Below are positions 5,397 to 5,830 of a DNA stretch of 5,830 nucleotides, piece after piece. Location of the stretch: assembly GCA_023426865.1 (NCBI GenBank), contig JAEZBT010000287.1, forward strand, positions 1 to 5,830, written 5' to 3'. Origin of the DNA: Actinomycetes bacterium. Its GTDB lineage: Bacteria > Actinomycetota > Actinomycetes > Actinomycetales > Cellulomonadaceae. Each line of letters starts with the position of its first letter. Positions within the stretch are counted from its first letter, which is position 1. The translations under genes were made by a program, and so were the position numbers. A model generated the notes under the pieces. It worked only from the letters and a program-made list of their open reading frames with translations. It made no database searches and was not told the DNA's origin.

Positions 5397-5830
5397 CTAG
5401 TGCACCCGGCCGGGGGTCAGGACGACCGTTCCCTGCTTGCGGCCCGAGTCGACGTGCGTGTGGGCGGCGACGGCGTCGGCGAGCGGGTAGCTGCGGGTCA
5501 GCACGGGCCGGACCCGGCCGGCCGCCGCGAGCTCGAGCAACCTCGCCTGGTCGGCGGCCTTCGCCGGCGCCGGGCGCAGCCCCGTGAAGAGGATGCGGCA
5601 GCGACGTCGCCGGCCGGGCAGCGCCGCGGTGAGCGTGTGCCACATGATCCCGGCCGACGGCACGGTGGTCAGGTAGACACCACCGGGCCGCAGCACGCGC
5701 CGGACCCGGCGCAGGCTGAGGGTCCCGACGGCATCGAGGACGACGTCGAAGACCCGCTCCCCCGCGGTCACGTCCTCCGCCTCGCGGTCGACGACGACGT
5801 GCGCGCCGAGCGAGCGCGCGAGCTCGGCCC
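5397..5830 (-). CDS. MDR-family NAD(P)-dependent oxidoreductase (quinone reductase/alcohol dehydrogenase-like), C-terminal part
   Basis: The last 143 residues of a medium-chain dehydrogenase/reductase run in from the right edge; the N-terminal catalytic domain lies outside. The fragment starts in the second half of the Rossmann domain: AELARSLGAHVVVDREAEDV at 1-20, then VFDVVLDAVGT at 26-36 and VLRPGGVYLTTVP at 45-57, the usual strand-turn pattern around the NAD(P) site. It ends with the family-typical substrate-domain return: RVRPVLTRSYPLADAVAAH, then SGRKQGTVVLT near the C-terminus. The reading continues in frame past the GTG at 5771 to the window edge, so that GTG is internal. The quinone/zeta-crystallin-like group (COG0604) looks the best fit, but substrate and metal dependence cannot be judged without the N-terminal domain. 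The gene is separated by 313 bp from the ABC operon and need not be related to it. Confidence 0.9.
   Translation of the reverse strand, partial: AELARSLGAHVVVDREAEDVTAGERVFDVVLDAVGTLSLRRVRRVLRPGGVYLTTVPSAGIMWHTLTAALPGRRRRCRILFTGLRPAPAKAADQARLLELAAAGRVRPVLTRSYPLADAVAAHTHVDSGRKQGTVVLTPGRVH

Noticed and set aside
5397..5771. A separate 124-residue protein starting at GTG 5771.
   Set aside because: The frame continues upstream to the window edge with clear MDR Rossmann sequence (LGAHVVVDREAEDV), so the GTG is an internal codon of a larger gene.

Overview
The window is very GC-rich (roughly 70% or more by eye) and codes densely on the minus strand, with G/C-ending codons, GTG starts and overlapping stop/start codons. 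It carries coenzyme F420 genes, including an enzyme closely resembling mycobacterial FbiB/CofE. Together these indicate a chromosomal segment of an actinobacterium (Actinomycetota). The genus cannot be fixed from the sequence. I see no transposase, integrase, phage gene, CRISPR array, tRNA or rRNA.

All five supported genes run on the minus strand, so transcription goes from high to low coordinates. (1) At the right edge is the C-terminal part of a zinc-type/quinone-reductase-like MDR oxidoreductase (5397-5830). (2) A 313-bp non-coding gap (5084-5396) holds several inverted repeats and a possible -10 box. (3) A two-gene ABC transporter follows: a LolD/MacB-type ATPase (4265-5083) and a ten-span FtsX-like permease (1731-4268), joined by a GTGA stop/start overlap. 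(4) A 170-bp gap (1561-1730) holds a long hairpin just after the permease stop, read as its terminator, then two short dyads and a possible promoter. (5) An F420 pair follows: a luciferase-like F420-dependent oxidoreductase related to F420-dependent glucose-6-phosphate dehydrogenase (559-1560), and a CofE/FbiB-type F420-0:gamma-glutamyl ligase (1-562, running off the left edge), again joined by a GTGA overlap.

The two operons look functionally separate. The ABC pair would form a complete ATP-driven MacB-like machine, two ATPase copies with one double-FtsX permease, acting on an unknown envelope substrate. In the F420 pair, CofE/FbiB adds the glutamate tail to F420 and the upstream enzyme uses F420 as hydride carrier, so making and using the cofactor are translationally coupled. 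The oxidoreductase keeps the F420-site catalytic residues of Fgd but appears to lack one of its phosphate-binding lysines, so its substrate is open.

I found no convincing undescribed system. The most useful leads are the F420 pair with its altered substrate pocket and the ordered regulatory architecture at 1639-1724. The very long open frames antisense to, or out of phase with, these genes are the usual product of high GC.
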